Assembly (NCBI GenBank): GCA_936450465.1 | Contig: OW388305.1 | Location: 55,542,625 to 55,606,624, forward strand | Source: Gibbula magus | Lineage: Eukaryota > Mollusca > Gastropoda > Trochida > Trochidae | DNA length: 64,000 nucleotides | Direction of reading: 5' to 3' | Part shown: positions 1-9,904 of the stretch, piece after piece | Numbering within the stretch: position 1 is the stretch's first letter | Layout of the letters: each line of letters starts with the position of its first letter | Program-made: the position numbers and the translations under genes | Notes under the pieces: model-generated | What the model was told of the DNA's origin: nothing | What the model saw: only the letters and a program-made list of their open reading frames with translations | Databases searched by the model: none

Positions 1-690
1 CAGTTGTAAAAACATTAATAATAATTTTGTCAATATTAAAAGATCTGAGTCGTCTTAAAAAGTACCTCCGTTGTTGGCACTTCTTATATATCGCCTCCGT
101 GTTTTGAGAGAAAGTAAGCTTATTGTCTTTTATAGTTCCGAGATACTTATATTCTGTGACAGTCTCTGATGAGTCTGATGAGCTGCTGGTGTCATGCCTG
201 TTGAATCAGGTAGGACAGACAGAATCGTCAGGAGTACTGGGTGCACATCCGGTACAAGAGGAAACCTTTCACCAGAAGGACAGGAGACAATTCTTACCCA
301 ATCAACTAAAGGCGACTACATGGTCAGGTACGCTGGGAGACCCAGCCCAAACTCCGACACCGACCTAAGGCCACTTGTCAGCTCAAAACATTTGAAGCCG
401 CCCGAGGGGGTGGAATCAGCAATCAAGTTGTTTAAGAAGCGTGGTAGGCTCCAACACTGGGGAACACATCAAGAGGAGCAAGTTTATTGGAAAGACATCA
501 ACGCCAGTCACATGAGAACCGCCAATTGACCATCCACCGCTGTCCACAACCCTAAGTTCTATCCCAGGAGAAGGTGGAGAAAAAATGGCCAGGGATGGAC
601 AGGTACGTCCACAGCCAGTGCTGTACGCACAACAAGAGTCATCAGAAGATGACATATCCCACCGGTCCCACATAGTTTGTAAAACACATC
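1..690 (+). other. Unidentified stretch with short coding-looking frame
   Basis: A plus-strand frame is open from about 123 to 368 and reads like coding sequence. A possible splice donor lies at 209/210 (CAG|GTAGGA). A second frame (194-529) is also open. I recognise no domain, and no acceptor or partner exon can be tied to it. It may be an exon fragment or chance. Confidence 0.2.
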
Positions 691-1165
691 TTTGACAGAT
701 ATTGTATATCAATTACTTCAGTTAGGGGGTAATACACATGCGGAGTTTGAGGCATGATAAAGGGATGTTGAGTTCTACTACAGAAGCAGACATGTATATC
801 CCTGAACAAAGTCCATATCCAACGCGTTTCGATGAAAACGAAAGAAAACAAATATTCAGAAATATGAAAATATCAAAAGGCAGCAGTTCAATTAGTGGGT
901 AATACAATTGCAAAGTTTCAGGAATATATGAATAGTTTTCGAGCTGTTATCCGGAAATGAACCTATCTCTGAACAAAGTCAAAATCCAAAACGTTTCTTT
1001 GGAAACGAAAAAAAAATAAAAAAATTCAGAAATCTCAAAATATCAAAAGGCACCACTTCAGTTGGTGGGTAATACACATGGAAAGTCTCAACATGTATCA
1101 TGAACCGTTTTCGAGTTCTGCTCTGGAAACGAAATGATTATGGACGGAGGGACGGACAGGGCGAT
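690..1165 (-). repeat. Decayed ~170-bp tandem repeat, about 2.7 copies
   Basis: Read on the minus strand, the block starts with GTCC-type microsatellite sequence (near 1,140-1,165), followed by copies of a unit containing 'AGCTCGAAAAC' and 'TATTACCCAC'. The plus-strand anchor GGGTAATACA recurs near 728, 898 and 1,068, giving a period of about 170 bp. The architecture (GTCC run, then degenerate units with a receptor-like 'CAGAACTCGAAAAC' start) matches the arrays at 4.5, 15.2 and 27.9 kb, so it is probably the same class of non-autonomous element in reverse orientation. Confidence 0.6.
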
Positions 1166-1499
1166 GACTATATCCCACGGTATTACATACCGGTGAGATA
1201 CTAACTTTAAGACACTATAATAGATCGTTAAGGGCATTGACAGCAATACTAAACTCACGGGCAAAAGAAACGCTATCAGGTATTTTAATCTAGATTGAAG
1301 AATAATAAACAAGTCCGATTAAAAAAACAAAATGTTTATTCAAAAAGAACGTGTGCCGATATCATATTCATAAAAAATGCAACCAATCGGCTTCCGGTAT
1401 CAACATAACAGTCTCCAATATTCGTCCGGGGGTCAAAAAGTCCAAGTTCACAGTTATGACTGATCCCGGTGCAGGGAAATCAAGGCTCAATGTAACGAA

Positions 1500-1708
1500 A
1501 ACAGTTCACGCTAATAACGTGTATGGCCTCCCCTTGCCATGATACACGCAGTGACCCTCCTACGCATGTAGAAAATCAAACGCCTGACGTCATTACGTGG
1601 AATGCGCTGACATTCTTCTTGGAGAGCTTGGACAAGTTGCAGGCAGTTATGTGGAATACGACGATCCATAGCGTCCCAAAGATGTTTGATCGGTGACATG
1701 TGTAGCAC
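1500..1708 (-). pseudogene. Tc1/mariner transposase, C-terminal fragment
   Basis: A 65-residue minus-strand frame begins MSPIKHLWDAMDRRI and ends with MRRR...GGHTRY. This matches the C-terminal end of Tc1-like transposases, where 'SPIEHLWD' surrounds the third catalytic acidic residue and GGHTRY is a common terminus. Only about 60 of the usual ~340 residues remain, with no N-terminal half next to it. A Tc1 N-terminal fragment on the same strand lies at 8.8-9.05 kb, but the middle ~170 residues are absent from both, so they may be separate copies. Not functional. Confidence 0.75.
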
Positions 1709-1740
1709 GACGGATATGGCAATTTAAATGTTAAGAGTTT

Positions 1741-2025
1741 TTAAACGTCATTTTTAAAACGTTGGGTTTTATTAATGAAAATGTGAATTGAATCAAGAAT
1801 TTTGAGATTTTCAGAGTGGGTTAGTTCTTTGTTTCCATTTAGAAGAGTATCAAGGCGATATCCGTTAGTGTAGAAGTGCAAGTTTTGTCTTAAGTGGTCA
1901 TAATTTATGGAAGGGGATTTGTGCCACAAATGAAGAGATGTTGACTTGTAACTTGTAAAGTGTAACATGTCTTTCTCAACCATACAAGTCTCGAAAAGAC
2001 AAGTCCAACCATGCAAAACTAACAT
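1741..2025 (-). pseudogene. LINE ORF2 C-terminal tail (CR1/jockey-like family)
   Basis: The minus-strand frame contains NGYRLDTLLNGNKEL and ends INKTQRF. The same tail pattern (FYxxGxxLxxxLxGN ... QTxRF) ends the LINE copies at 37.3-37.6 kb and 58.37 kb in this window, so this is a scrap of the same family. The expected Cys/His cluster just upstream is eroded. It sits next to the Tc1 C-terminal fragment. Confidence 0.65.
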
Positions 2026-2029
2026 TTTA

Positions 2030-3950
2030 ATTCTGTCAATCGTAACTTCGCAATCTCAACTCTTCAAAGTTGAAATGTAATTCTAGAAATCGTCTAAGTC
2101 GAAAAGTCAACTTGTCATTTTAAATTATTAAATCTAAATAATATGCACATTTTGTAATGTTACAAGTTACGTTTGACAAATGAAAAATGGAAAATGAGGA
2201 GTTGCAAAGTCAGCTTTGTAAAAAGGGACTTCAGCATTTCGAGACTGACATGACTTGTATAGTTGCGAATGCAATGTTTCAAATTACATCTCTACATGAA
2301 TTCGCATTGTTACTCTTGTTATGTCCCACAAACAAACGCACGTTGTCAGTTCACGGAGCGCTACTGTCACTTACATTCCGTTTGATAGTGTCGCTTAGTT
2401 ATTAAATGCCAAACGAAAATACAAATTGAAAATTCATTCTTAGGTATTCTAATTATTATTTTTTTTAAAATTAAGGACATTTGACAAACAATTTTTTTTT
2501 GCAACGCAAAACGAATGCGGAAGTAATGTAAATGTGGGATGACACTGACAGACATAAAGGATCGCATAGCTTGATTGGCATTGATGCTATGATAAATGTA
2601 TCATAAAACTTATTTCACTTACATATAAAACTGCAGATTTACAAACCATATATAGACATCCTACACCCGAAAAAACTAATTACTTTCGGTGCGTTCATTT
2701 ACACATTATCTTCTCTCAGTTCAATCACGTCAACATTCACTTTTTTATACTCCAATTTTTTTTCCAAGTCTTTACATTCAGAAATGAATATCCAATTTTT
2801 TTATAAAGAATATCCAGATATTGAAAGCATATAAACGTTAGTGGGGAAGAAATTGAAAGAAATACATAAGCCAGGGTTGATAACTTTATTATTAATTTTA
2901 ATGTTAAATGTACCACAAAGCAATGATCCAAATCAGGTAACTTCATATACTTGTTTTTAAAAAATGCATTGCACTTTAATTATAATTGGAAACTGTTCTG
3001 AGTGCCAATACGTCTTATTCTTACAGACAAATAATCAAGAGGAAATGTTCTTTAGCTGAGTTGAATTTATCTCTTTTAATTATTTTATAAACTTTTCTCA
3101 ACTACCGGTAGTTTAAATTATTTATTGGTTTTGAATATGTTAATTTATCTATTTTCATTTACTTATCAAGCAAACTATATTTTTAGTATTTGAAGCAGTG
3201 AAAAGTGTATTGTTGTGGGACAGATATATATTTGTCCATGATTCATATGTCCGTTAATTCTATATAAAGAATCACATTAGGCCTACTGAATTCAAGTATT
3301 AAATGTAAAGCATAATCCTAGATCAGTTGTTTCACACTTTAAACAATAAACATTCAACTTCTACATTTTCAATATGAAAATAATTATGAATATAGAATGC
3401 AAAATGAAAATAGAATTGTATCACTGGTAATTTCAAAAATATAATTGCACTGTTGAATTAAAAAAAAATAATCGACTGTAACATTTACAGGATATAAAAA
3501 AATATAAATAAAACGTACAATTTCACTAAAATGGTCATTCATGAATACATTGACATGCGTATTGTTTTTAATAAATTAAATATGTGTTTTATTAACTCAT
3601 ATATGAAACGATGATAATTTTGATTTAGATAATAGTTCCTATAATTTATGTTTTACAACAATATGTCTCCCCTAAACATACGTCTTGCCGTGTCTATTAA
3701 CACTTTTGTTTGTTAGTCTTTAATGTAACAAACTCATTGTAGTAGAAATATATATCAAATTATTAATTTAAAACTTCAAAGAAAAGAAATGATCATTCAA
3801 TTGATGTGTTGTCAAGGAAAAACACAACACAATCCGACTAGAAGTTGCAGAACGGGCTTCTTTATACACATATTTCAAGGATTAGTGTGTTTGAAAAGTC
3901 CAGAAACTGTACTAAGAGTGTGACATTTTAGATGTTCAGTATATATTTAT
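2030..3950. other. AT-rich stretch without identifiable features
   Basis: Very AT-rich sequence with only short open frames (2,187-2,405 plus; 2,367-2,567 and 2,737-2,946 minus) that show no recognisable protein pattern. No long repeat, RNA gene or splice-bounded exon stood out. Confidence 0.6.
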
Positions 3951-3954
3951 AAAT

Positions 3955-4100
3955 AGAGCAATCTACACAAGAAAGCTGCTGAAAATGAAAATAAGTCATT
4001 TAAATATTTGTTCTTTCTGTAAATCTGAACCAGAAAGTTTGCAATATGTTTTCATAAATGTAATCAGGTAAATGAATTTTGGGGAATCGAAAGTTCCATG
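3955..4100 (+). pseudogene. LINE ORF2 C-terminal zinc-finger remnant
   Basis: In the plus strand a frame reads IYTRKLLKMKIS, then CSFCKSEPES; after a one-base frameshift near 4,070 it continues CNQVNEFW. This is the CxxC...E-x-E...C...FW signature of the C-terminal zinc-binding domain that follows reverse transcriptase in L1-like LINEs. Only this ~50-residue piece is visible. It is a dead fragment, on the opposite strand to most LINE copies nearby. Confidence 0.55.
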
Positions 4101-4309
4101 AACAATCGTCTTTTATCAGCCAAAACTGGCTCCCTGCTTGTGTGAGATCATGCTATATCGACAAGCGATATCAACATTCGCTCGGATATTAAAAACAACG
4201 CCTTTTTTCCATGCGAAATGGAATTTTTTTAACAATATTTCCAGGTTTAAAAATTGTTTCTTAGCTCTGCACTTCCTTTATGTGTGTTTCACTTTTGTCT
4301 GTATACCTG

Positions 4310-4382
4310 CATTCTCTTCCCACAGAGGTTACTCCCTTCAGATCGGAAATCTGAAGGGAGTCACCTCTGTGGGAAGAGAATG
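4310..4382. repeat. 34-bp-arm near-perfect hairpin
   Basis: Left arm 4,310-4,343 pairs with right arm 4,349-4,382 with a single mismatch and a 5-nt CGGAA loop. The flanks both read GTATACC, itself a palindrome. It could be the core of a small foldback element or give a hairpin RNA. No host gene is evident around it. Confidence 0.85.
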
Positions 4383-4506
4383 GTATACCTGTGAAATGAA
4401 CTTAATAAAACATTTGAAAATAATGTTTCATTGAGCTATACCTTACGGATTTTTATACCCCCGCTACGAAGTAGTCGGTGGTATATAGCGCTCAGCGCGT
4501 CCGTCC

Positions 4507-4892
4507 GTCCGGAACACTTTTGGTTCCGCTCATAACTCAAATACTACTTGTTCAATTGTTATGAAACTTTATACATGTACACTTTATGGTCCCTAGATGT
4601 GCCTTTTCTATGTTTCCCTCAGATTTCATGATTACTTTTTCAGATTTTCCACTTTTAAGCGTCTTTGTGTGCGCGTCTATGGTCACACTTTTGGTTCCGC
4701 TCATAACTCAAATACTACTTGTTCAATTGTTATGAAACTTTATACATGGACACTTTATGGTCCCTAGATGTGCCTTTTCTATGTTTCACTCAGATTCCAT
4801 GATTATTTTTTCAGATTTTCCACTTTTAAGCGTCTTTGTGTGCCGTCTATGGTCACACTTTTGGTTCCGCTCATAACTCAAATACTACTTGT
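4507..4892 (+). repeat. ~173-bp tandem repeat, 2.3 copies
   Basis: The units start at 'ACTTTTGGTTCCGCTCATAA' near 4,510, 4,687 and 4,858. The first two are nearly identical; the third is cut after 'AATACTACTTG' by inserted sequence. Confidence 0.85.
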
Positions 4893-5530
4893 TTCCAAGA
4901 AGGATTTAACACCTCATATGCATAGCTTCTTTCTTATAAATCTGGTAAATGATTTTGACATGTTCACATTCAAGGTCAAAGGTCAAGGTCATGAGTGCTT
5001 AAATTACTACAATAATCCTTGTAAACATGATAACTTCAAACGTTTTTGTGCTGTCAGGCTCTTATTTGGTATATATCAACTATGGAGATAGACCAAGATT
5101 TGAAAAAGTTTTCGTTAAAATCTGTCAAAGGTCAAGGTCACAGCAAGGTCACAACTTAAGCATGCTATTGTGAATATGCCTTATGTTAACAATGAACACT
5201 TTGAGTCATTGCATGATTGTTATACACAATGAAAAGTAATCAGTGATGTTGTGACCTTGAAGGTCTAAGGTCAAGGTCATGAGATATTTGTTCAGGCCAT
5301 GTTAATCCTTTGATCCAATTTTGAAATCAGAAATAGGTTTTAAGAACAAACTTGTGAAAAGTGACCCCAGTGATGATTCAACTTGTTAGAATAACTTGAA
5401 TAATGAACAAATTTTGGTCCGAAAAAAATCCCATTTTATTTATGCTGGGGAGAAGGCGGAACAGGGAAAGGCGAGACCAAAAGTTTTGGAGCTGCTCTGC
5501 TTTTGCGGTGTCCCGCAAACGCTCTTCTAG
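4893..5530 (+). mobile_element. Helitron-like 3' fragment nested in tandem-repeat element
   Basis: Related over its length to the longer copy at 6,780-8,333: shared 'AACACCTCATAT', the AAGGTCA-rich blocks, 'GAGAAGGCGGAACAGGGAAAG', and the terminal hairpin TTGCGG-TGT-CCCGCAA followed by ~10 nt and CTAG (5,527-5,530). CTRR after a subterminal hairpin is the classic Helitron 3' end. The 5' start is ambiguous because TTGTT occurs at both junctions. Confidence 0.65.
4969..4996 (+). promoter_or_regulatory. AGGTCA direct repeats (nuclear-receptor half-sites)
   Basis: CAAGGTCAAAGGTCAAGGTCA contains AGGTCA spaced by 1 (DR1) and then by 0, and two extended TCAAGGTCA sites. The same block recurs at ~6,942, ~7,374 and ~7,809 in the Helitron-like repeats. 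Binding is not implied, only the consensus. Confidence 0.5.
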
Positions 5531-5747
5531 TTGTTCAAATGTTACGAAACCACTTTGACTTTAACTTCTTAAACATGCTTAGAGGTGTAATACTTACTCT
5601 GCTTTAATAATGTATGTTATGGTCTTTTCATACAAAAGTTTAAACATTGATACCCTTTTGCTATTTTCAAACATTTCTCTTTGACCAATGTTAATGTAAA
5701 AGCGGGGGTATCATGAGTGAGCTTTGCTCACTAATTCTCTTGTTATT

Positions 5748-6779
5748 TCTGCCCCAGAAAGGAATCCAAGATAGAAGACTTATACATCGTTTCCAATGTA
5801 TTACGCGATAGTCGATATTTGAAACTCCTCAGACAATTGATCATAGGGCGAGCTTTCCGTACAATATCATCAATATGATTATTCCATGCACGGTCGCTTT
5901 GGATTGTTATTCCTAAATGTTTATGACTTTTGACTTCCTTTATTATTGTTCCGTCCATAAGTAGATTTGGTTTTACTGGCTTAGTTTTTCGCGAAAACTG
6001 AATAGATTCGGTTTTGTTTGGGTTAAATGTGACCTGCCAGTCCCGGGCCCATCGTGATATTTTTTCTAAATCATTGTTAAGACAAGCAGCAGCAACTTTC
6101 AGATCCTCAATGATTTCGTTCAGCGAGGTGTCATCCACAAAGAGACGAATATTACTGTCAACATCACATACAATGTCATTAATGTATATCAGAAATAAGA
6201 GTGGTCCTAGAACTGAGCCCTGTGGTACTCCAGCAAGTACAGACTTCTTATCTGATCTATACCCGTTAATTGCAACCCGCTATACGCGGTTTTCTAAATA
6301 ACAAACCACTTTAACAGTTCACCTTGAATACCATATGACTCTAGCTTATGAATACTTCCTCCATGCCATACCTTATCAAATGCCTTACTTATATCACAGG
6401 AAACTGCTCTAACTTCTTTCCCTTCGTCAAGAGCTTTAGCTATAAAATTGTATAGAAATGTTAACTGTTTTGACGTGGAATCCCCTGGCATAAATCCGGA
6501 TTGTAAGTGTGATAAGAGGTCGTTGTCTCTTAGAAAATTGAATACGTATTTAAACACACACTTTTGTGAATAGGTATAACCGATGCTTCTGTCCATGAAA
6601 CGGGAAATACTGACTCGTCAAGTGATAATTTAAATAATTTTGTAAGTATTTGCGTTAGACTATTTGCAATGTATTTGAGTACTTTATTTCCTATCCCGTC
6701 GGGACCAGTTGCTTTCGAGGTGTCTAGTGATAATAAAATATCACGTACGTCACTGTGGGTTAAACTGATTTTAGTTAAG
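5748..6779 (-). pseudogene. LINE reverse transcriptase fragment (CR1/jockey-like), 3' part
   Basis: Minus-strand frames carry an RT. Reading from 6,779 downward: TSKATGPDGIGNKV (RT motif region 1), LQSGFMPGDSTSKQL, VSCDISKAFDKVWHGG (catalytic Asp region), then after frameshifts ADDTSL near 6,140 and INCLRSFKYRLSRNTLETMYKS (thumb). It is closely similar in pattern to the LINE at 36.9-40.6 kb. The frame is broken several times (for example near 6,290 and 6,600) and the C-terminal domain is missing, because the element ends at the 3' edge of the tandem-repeat element at 5,744. The 5' continuation lies at 8,334-8,812 across a Helitron-like insertion. Dead copy. Confidence 0.8.
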
Positions 6780-8333
6780 GCTCCGACTAAGTCGGAGCTG
6801 CTATCAGTTTTTGTGCAGTTTCCATCGCCGCCGCCGGCGCGTTTTGTATTGGCTATAACTTTTTTCCAATAAGGTTTTGAGAACTCATATACATAACTTC
6901 TTACTTATACCCCTGGGGAATTTTTTTGACATGTTCACATTCAAGGTCAAAGGTCAAGGTCACGAGTTCTGAAATCGCTAAAAAAAATCCTTGTAAACAC
7001 GATAACTTGAAAAATATTTGTGCTATCAGGCTGTTATTTGGTGTATATCAACTATGGAGAAAAGCCAAGATTTGAAAAGGTTTTCGCTAACATCCGTCAA
7101 AGGTCAAGGTCATAGCGAGGTCACAACTTAAGCATGCTTTAGCGAAAATGTCTTATTTCAACTATTAACACTTTGAATCCTTACATTGTTGTGATACACA
7201 ATGAAAAGTGATCACTGATTGTGTGACCTTGAATTTTAAAGGTCAAGGTCACGAGATAGGGTTATGGTCATCAGTTCTGAAATCACTAAATAACTTCTTT
7301 CCAAGGAGGTATCAACACCTCATATACATAACTTCTTACTTATGGCCCTGGGGAATTTTTTTGACATGTTCAAAGGTCAAGGTCAAGGTCACAAGTTCTG
7401 AAATTGCCCCAAAAAATCGTTGTAAACACGATAACTTGAAAAATATTTGTGCTATCAGGCTCTTATTTGGTGTATATCAACTATGGAGAAAGGCTAAGAT
7501 TTGAAAAGGATTTCGCTAACATTTGTCAAAGGTCAAGGTCATAGCGAGGTCACAACCTAAGCATGCTTTTGCGAAAATGTCTTATTTCAACTATTAAAAC
7601 TTTGAATCATTACATGATTGTGATACACAATGAAAAGTGATCACTGATTGTGTGACCTTGAATTTTAAAGGTCAAGGTCACGAGATATGGTCATGCTGAC
7701 CAGTTCTGAAATCACTAAGTAACTTTTTCCCATGAAGATATTAACACCTCATATAGAGGCTTAATTTATTTCTTATACACCTGGTGAATGATTTTGACAT
7801 GTTCACATTCAAGGTCAAAGGTCAAGGTCATGAGTTCTGAAATCACTACAACAATCCTTGTATACATGATAACTTTTTTGTGCTATTAGGCTCTTATTTG
7901 GTATATATGAACTATGGAGAAAGACCAAGATTTGTAAATGTTTTCGCTAAAATCTGTCAAAGGTCAAGGTCACAGTGAGGTCAAAACTTAAGCATGCTTT
8001 TGTGAATATGCCATATTTTAACTATGAACACTTTGAGTCATTGCATGATTGTTATACGCGATGAAAAGTGCTCATTGATGGTCAAGGTCATGAGATATTG
8101 GTTAAAGCCACGTTAATCCTTGGATAAAATTTTGAAAGAAGAAATAGGTTTTAAGAACAAACTTGTGAAAAGTGACCCCAGTGATGATTAGTAATAACTC
8201 GAATAATGAAAAAATTGTTGTTAAAAAGAATTCCCATTTTATTGATGCTGACGAGAAGGCGGAACAGGGAAAGGCGAGACCCTAAGTTTCGGAGCTGCTC
8301 TGCTTTTGCGGTGTCCCGCAAACGCTAATCTAG
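6780..8333 (+). mobile_element. Helitron-like non-autonomous element inserted in the LINE
   Basis: The 5' end starts with a perfect 8-bp-stem palindrome (GCTCCGAC-TAA-GTCGGAGC, 6,780-6,798). The 3' end has the hairpin TTGCGG-TGT-CCCGCAA at about 8,306-8,321, then ~8-10 nt and CTAG (8,330-8,333). The interior is about 2.7 copies of a ~430-bp unit, each starting near 'TTCCAANNAGGTNTTNANNACTCATATA' at ~6,866, ~7,300 and ~7,735, and rich in AAGGTCA. There is no coding sequence. Removing it joins LINE codons ...QIHN and LTKISL in frame with no duplication, as expected for Helitrons. The exact boundary is ambiguous by a few bases. Confidence 0.7.
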
Positions 8334-8812
8334 TTGTGAATTTGTAATTCAGGAAGATCTCTATCTGGGTCTTCAATAGTGACCTGCGCTGTAAAATAGT
8401 CGTTAAATACATTAGCGATTTCTTCAGGGTTACTATAGACTGTATTGTTTTCAATGATTGTTGGGAATTGGCTGTCATCGTAACGTGATTTTATAAACGC
8501 TTTTGTCAGTCGCCACCAAATTTTTTGGACCGTGCGAGTTATTTACTGAGTCTTCGATCTTAGTAATGGATATGCTTTAAGCAGTTCGAATAGCGGAGGT
8601 AACTTTATTCCTTGCTAATCTGAAATCAGCCCATTTCCTGGGATGGTTTGTTTTCTTTGCAATTTTGTGACAGCGGTTACGTTTTCGAATCAAAAATCTT
8701 ATCTGGCTTGTCATCCAGAGGGGGTCGGCTGGTCTAATGGCGACAATCTTATTTGGAATACATTTATCACAGATATCTTTTATTATGCCCATGGCATTTG
8801 ATGATGTCACAG
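8334..8812 (-). pseudogene. LINE fragment, 5' continuation (EN-RT linker)
   Basis: Minus-strand frames carry CIPNKIVAIRPADPLWM...IRFLIRKRNRCHKIAKKTNHP (8,577-8,812), then NPEEIANVFNDYFTAQV (about 8,380-8,440). Both align in order with the linker between endonuclease and RT in the LINE at 39.3-39.66 kb. This is the upstream part of the copy continuing at 6,779. The copy is 5'-truncated at about 8,812, where it passes directly into Tc1 sequence. There are stops and frameshifts. Confidence 0.75.
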
Positions 8813-9050
8813 TCAAGAAGCGGTTCCTGATGTGTAACGTGCGCAGCTATCCGTCCTCTTGGTAGGTTGTGACAATTGGTCTGCCTGATCTTGGCTTGTC
8901 TGAGGTCTATCCGGAATGACGATAACGTTGCGTTAGTCTTGTGACAGTTGTGCGGTGACAGCCAAACCTTCTTGCAACATGGGTGTGGCTGGCTCCCATT
9001 TCAATCATCCCGATTGCTCGCTCACGTTCTTGTAAAGTTAAACTTACAAT
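8813..9050 (-). pseudogene. Tc1/mariner transposase, N-terminal fragment
   Basis: Translating the minus strand from about 9,045 gives ERERAIGMIEMGASHTHVA, then RRFGCHRTTVTRLTQRY, then SDKPRSGRP, then LRTLHIRNRF. This is the paired-type helix-turn-helix DNA-binding domain and the GRPR-like AT-hook region of Tc1 transposases. An in-frame TAG/TGA follows RYRHSG and another stop follows YQEDG. The fragment ends at the 5' junction of the LINE (about 8,812), so the LINE probably inserted into this Tc1 copy. Confidence 0.75.
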
Positions 9051-9280
9051 TCTTCAAAAAATTTTTTTACAAAGTGGGTGTCTAACAACCAATTCGCATT
9101 GGTTTTATACCCGTCGCATGGGTCTTGTTTGCTTTGCATGAAAAAGGCGAAACCATAATTTGGGAAAATCATGCGTTTGACACCACAGTTCAATATGAAA
9201 CAATCATTGTTGTGTTGGGGCGATGTGTTGTCATGTGGTTGGGTTTGTATCTGAGTTTGATTTTTTTCATAATTTCATAT

Positions 9281-9505
9281 CTAAAGTGGTAGTGTTTCTT
9301 TTGTCCGTGAGTTTATATTAAGTAACCGACAAAGAACATAAAATGTGTTTCTTGTCATACCAAAGTTCTCCATCCTAATGGTGTCATAAAAGAACATGTC
9401 ATGGTTTGGGACCACCAATGGTGAGATCGTTCTCGTCTCCATACAAACACCCCTCTCCCAATTAAACATACATCGTGTTTGTATGAGCAGTTTTCTCAAT
9501 GACAT
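9281..9505 (-). pseudogene. Possible Harbinger (HARBI1-like) transposase N-terminal scrap
   Basis: A 74-residue minus-strand frame contains IRMENFGMTRNTFYVLCRLL. This resembles the 'FRMSRETFxxLCxxL' segment found near the N-terminus of PIF/Harbinger transposases. Nothing of the catalytic DDE domain follows. The match rests on one motif, so it could be chance. Confidence 0.35.
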
Positions 9506-9659
9506 TTTCTCAACTCACAAGTAATGAAAATTCTGTTCTTCTAATCGCGAGATTATGTTTACTTCTACCTGGCGAAAACATGTGAAAATGATATAAATTT
9601 ACTTTTAATTATGTGAGTATATTAACTCATATAAGTAAATTGTTTATGTAAGTAAAATG

Positions 9660-9900
9660 TGTCCATGTGAAAGAGGGTAAAGTAGAGTTCCAAATATTGT
9701 ACAATGATGGAATGATCAACCATCTTGCTGTCTGACACCTACAAATCCAACTCTTAACCTGAAGAGTTCGACACAACTCTCGCTTTATATGTCCCACCAT
9801 TTTCTTCCAATGCGGATAGCCATTTTCTATGGATACGGATTATCGGGTCATATAATGAGACGTTTTACCATTTAACGTACCAATATATTGTATAAACCTT
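9660..9900. repeat. Dispersed repeat, partner at 20.7-20.9 kb
   Basis: The segment with 'TTTTCTATGGATACGGATTA', 'TCGGGTCATATAATGAGACG' and 'TTTTACCATTTAACGT' matches, in reverse orientation, 20,755-20,830 (GTAAAACATCCCGTTACTC...TATCCATAGAAAACGG). A weaker trace (GGGACGTTTTAC) is at 49,197. This is probably one end of an unclassified DNA element. Confidence 0.55.
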
Positions 9901-9904
9901 AATA

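Larger units (their letters stand above)
4454..5744 (+). mobile_element. Tandem-repeat-bearing non-autonomous element (pearl/Helentron-like)
   Basis: It begins with a terminal hairpin (TATACCCCCG...GGTGGTATA, 4,454-4,485), then a GTCC microsatellite and about 2.3 copies of a ~173-bp unit. It ends with a hairpin AGTGAGC-TTT-GCTCACT followed by TTCTCTTGTT (about 5,713-5,744). The same layout recurs at 15.1 and 27.9 kb. A Helitron-like fragment (4,893-5,530) interrupts the third unit, after which the unit resumes with TTGTTCAAATGTTACGAAAC. The 3' end directly truncates the LINE at 5,748. No coding capacity. Naming it pearl/Helentron-like is inference. Confidence 0.65.

Noticed and set aside
166..200. 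CTGATGAG core suggesting a hammerhead ribozyme
   Set aside because: CTGATGAG occurs twice but no GAAA strand or closing stems are present nearby.
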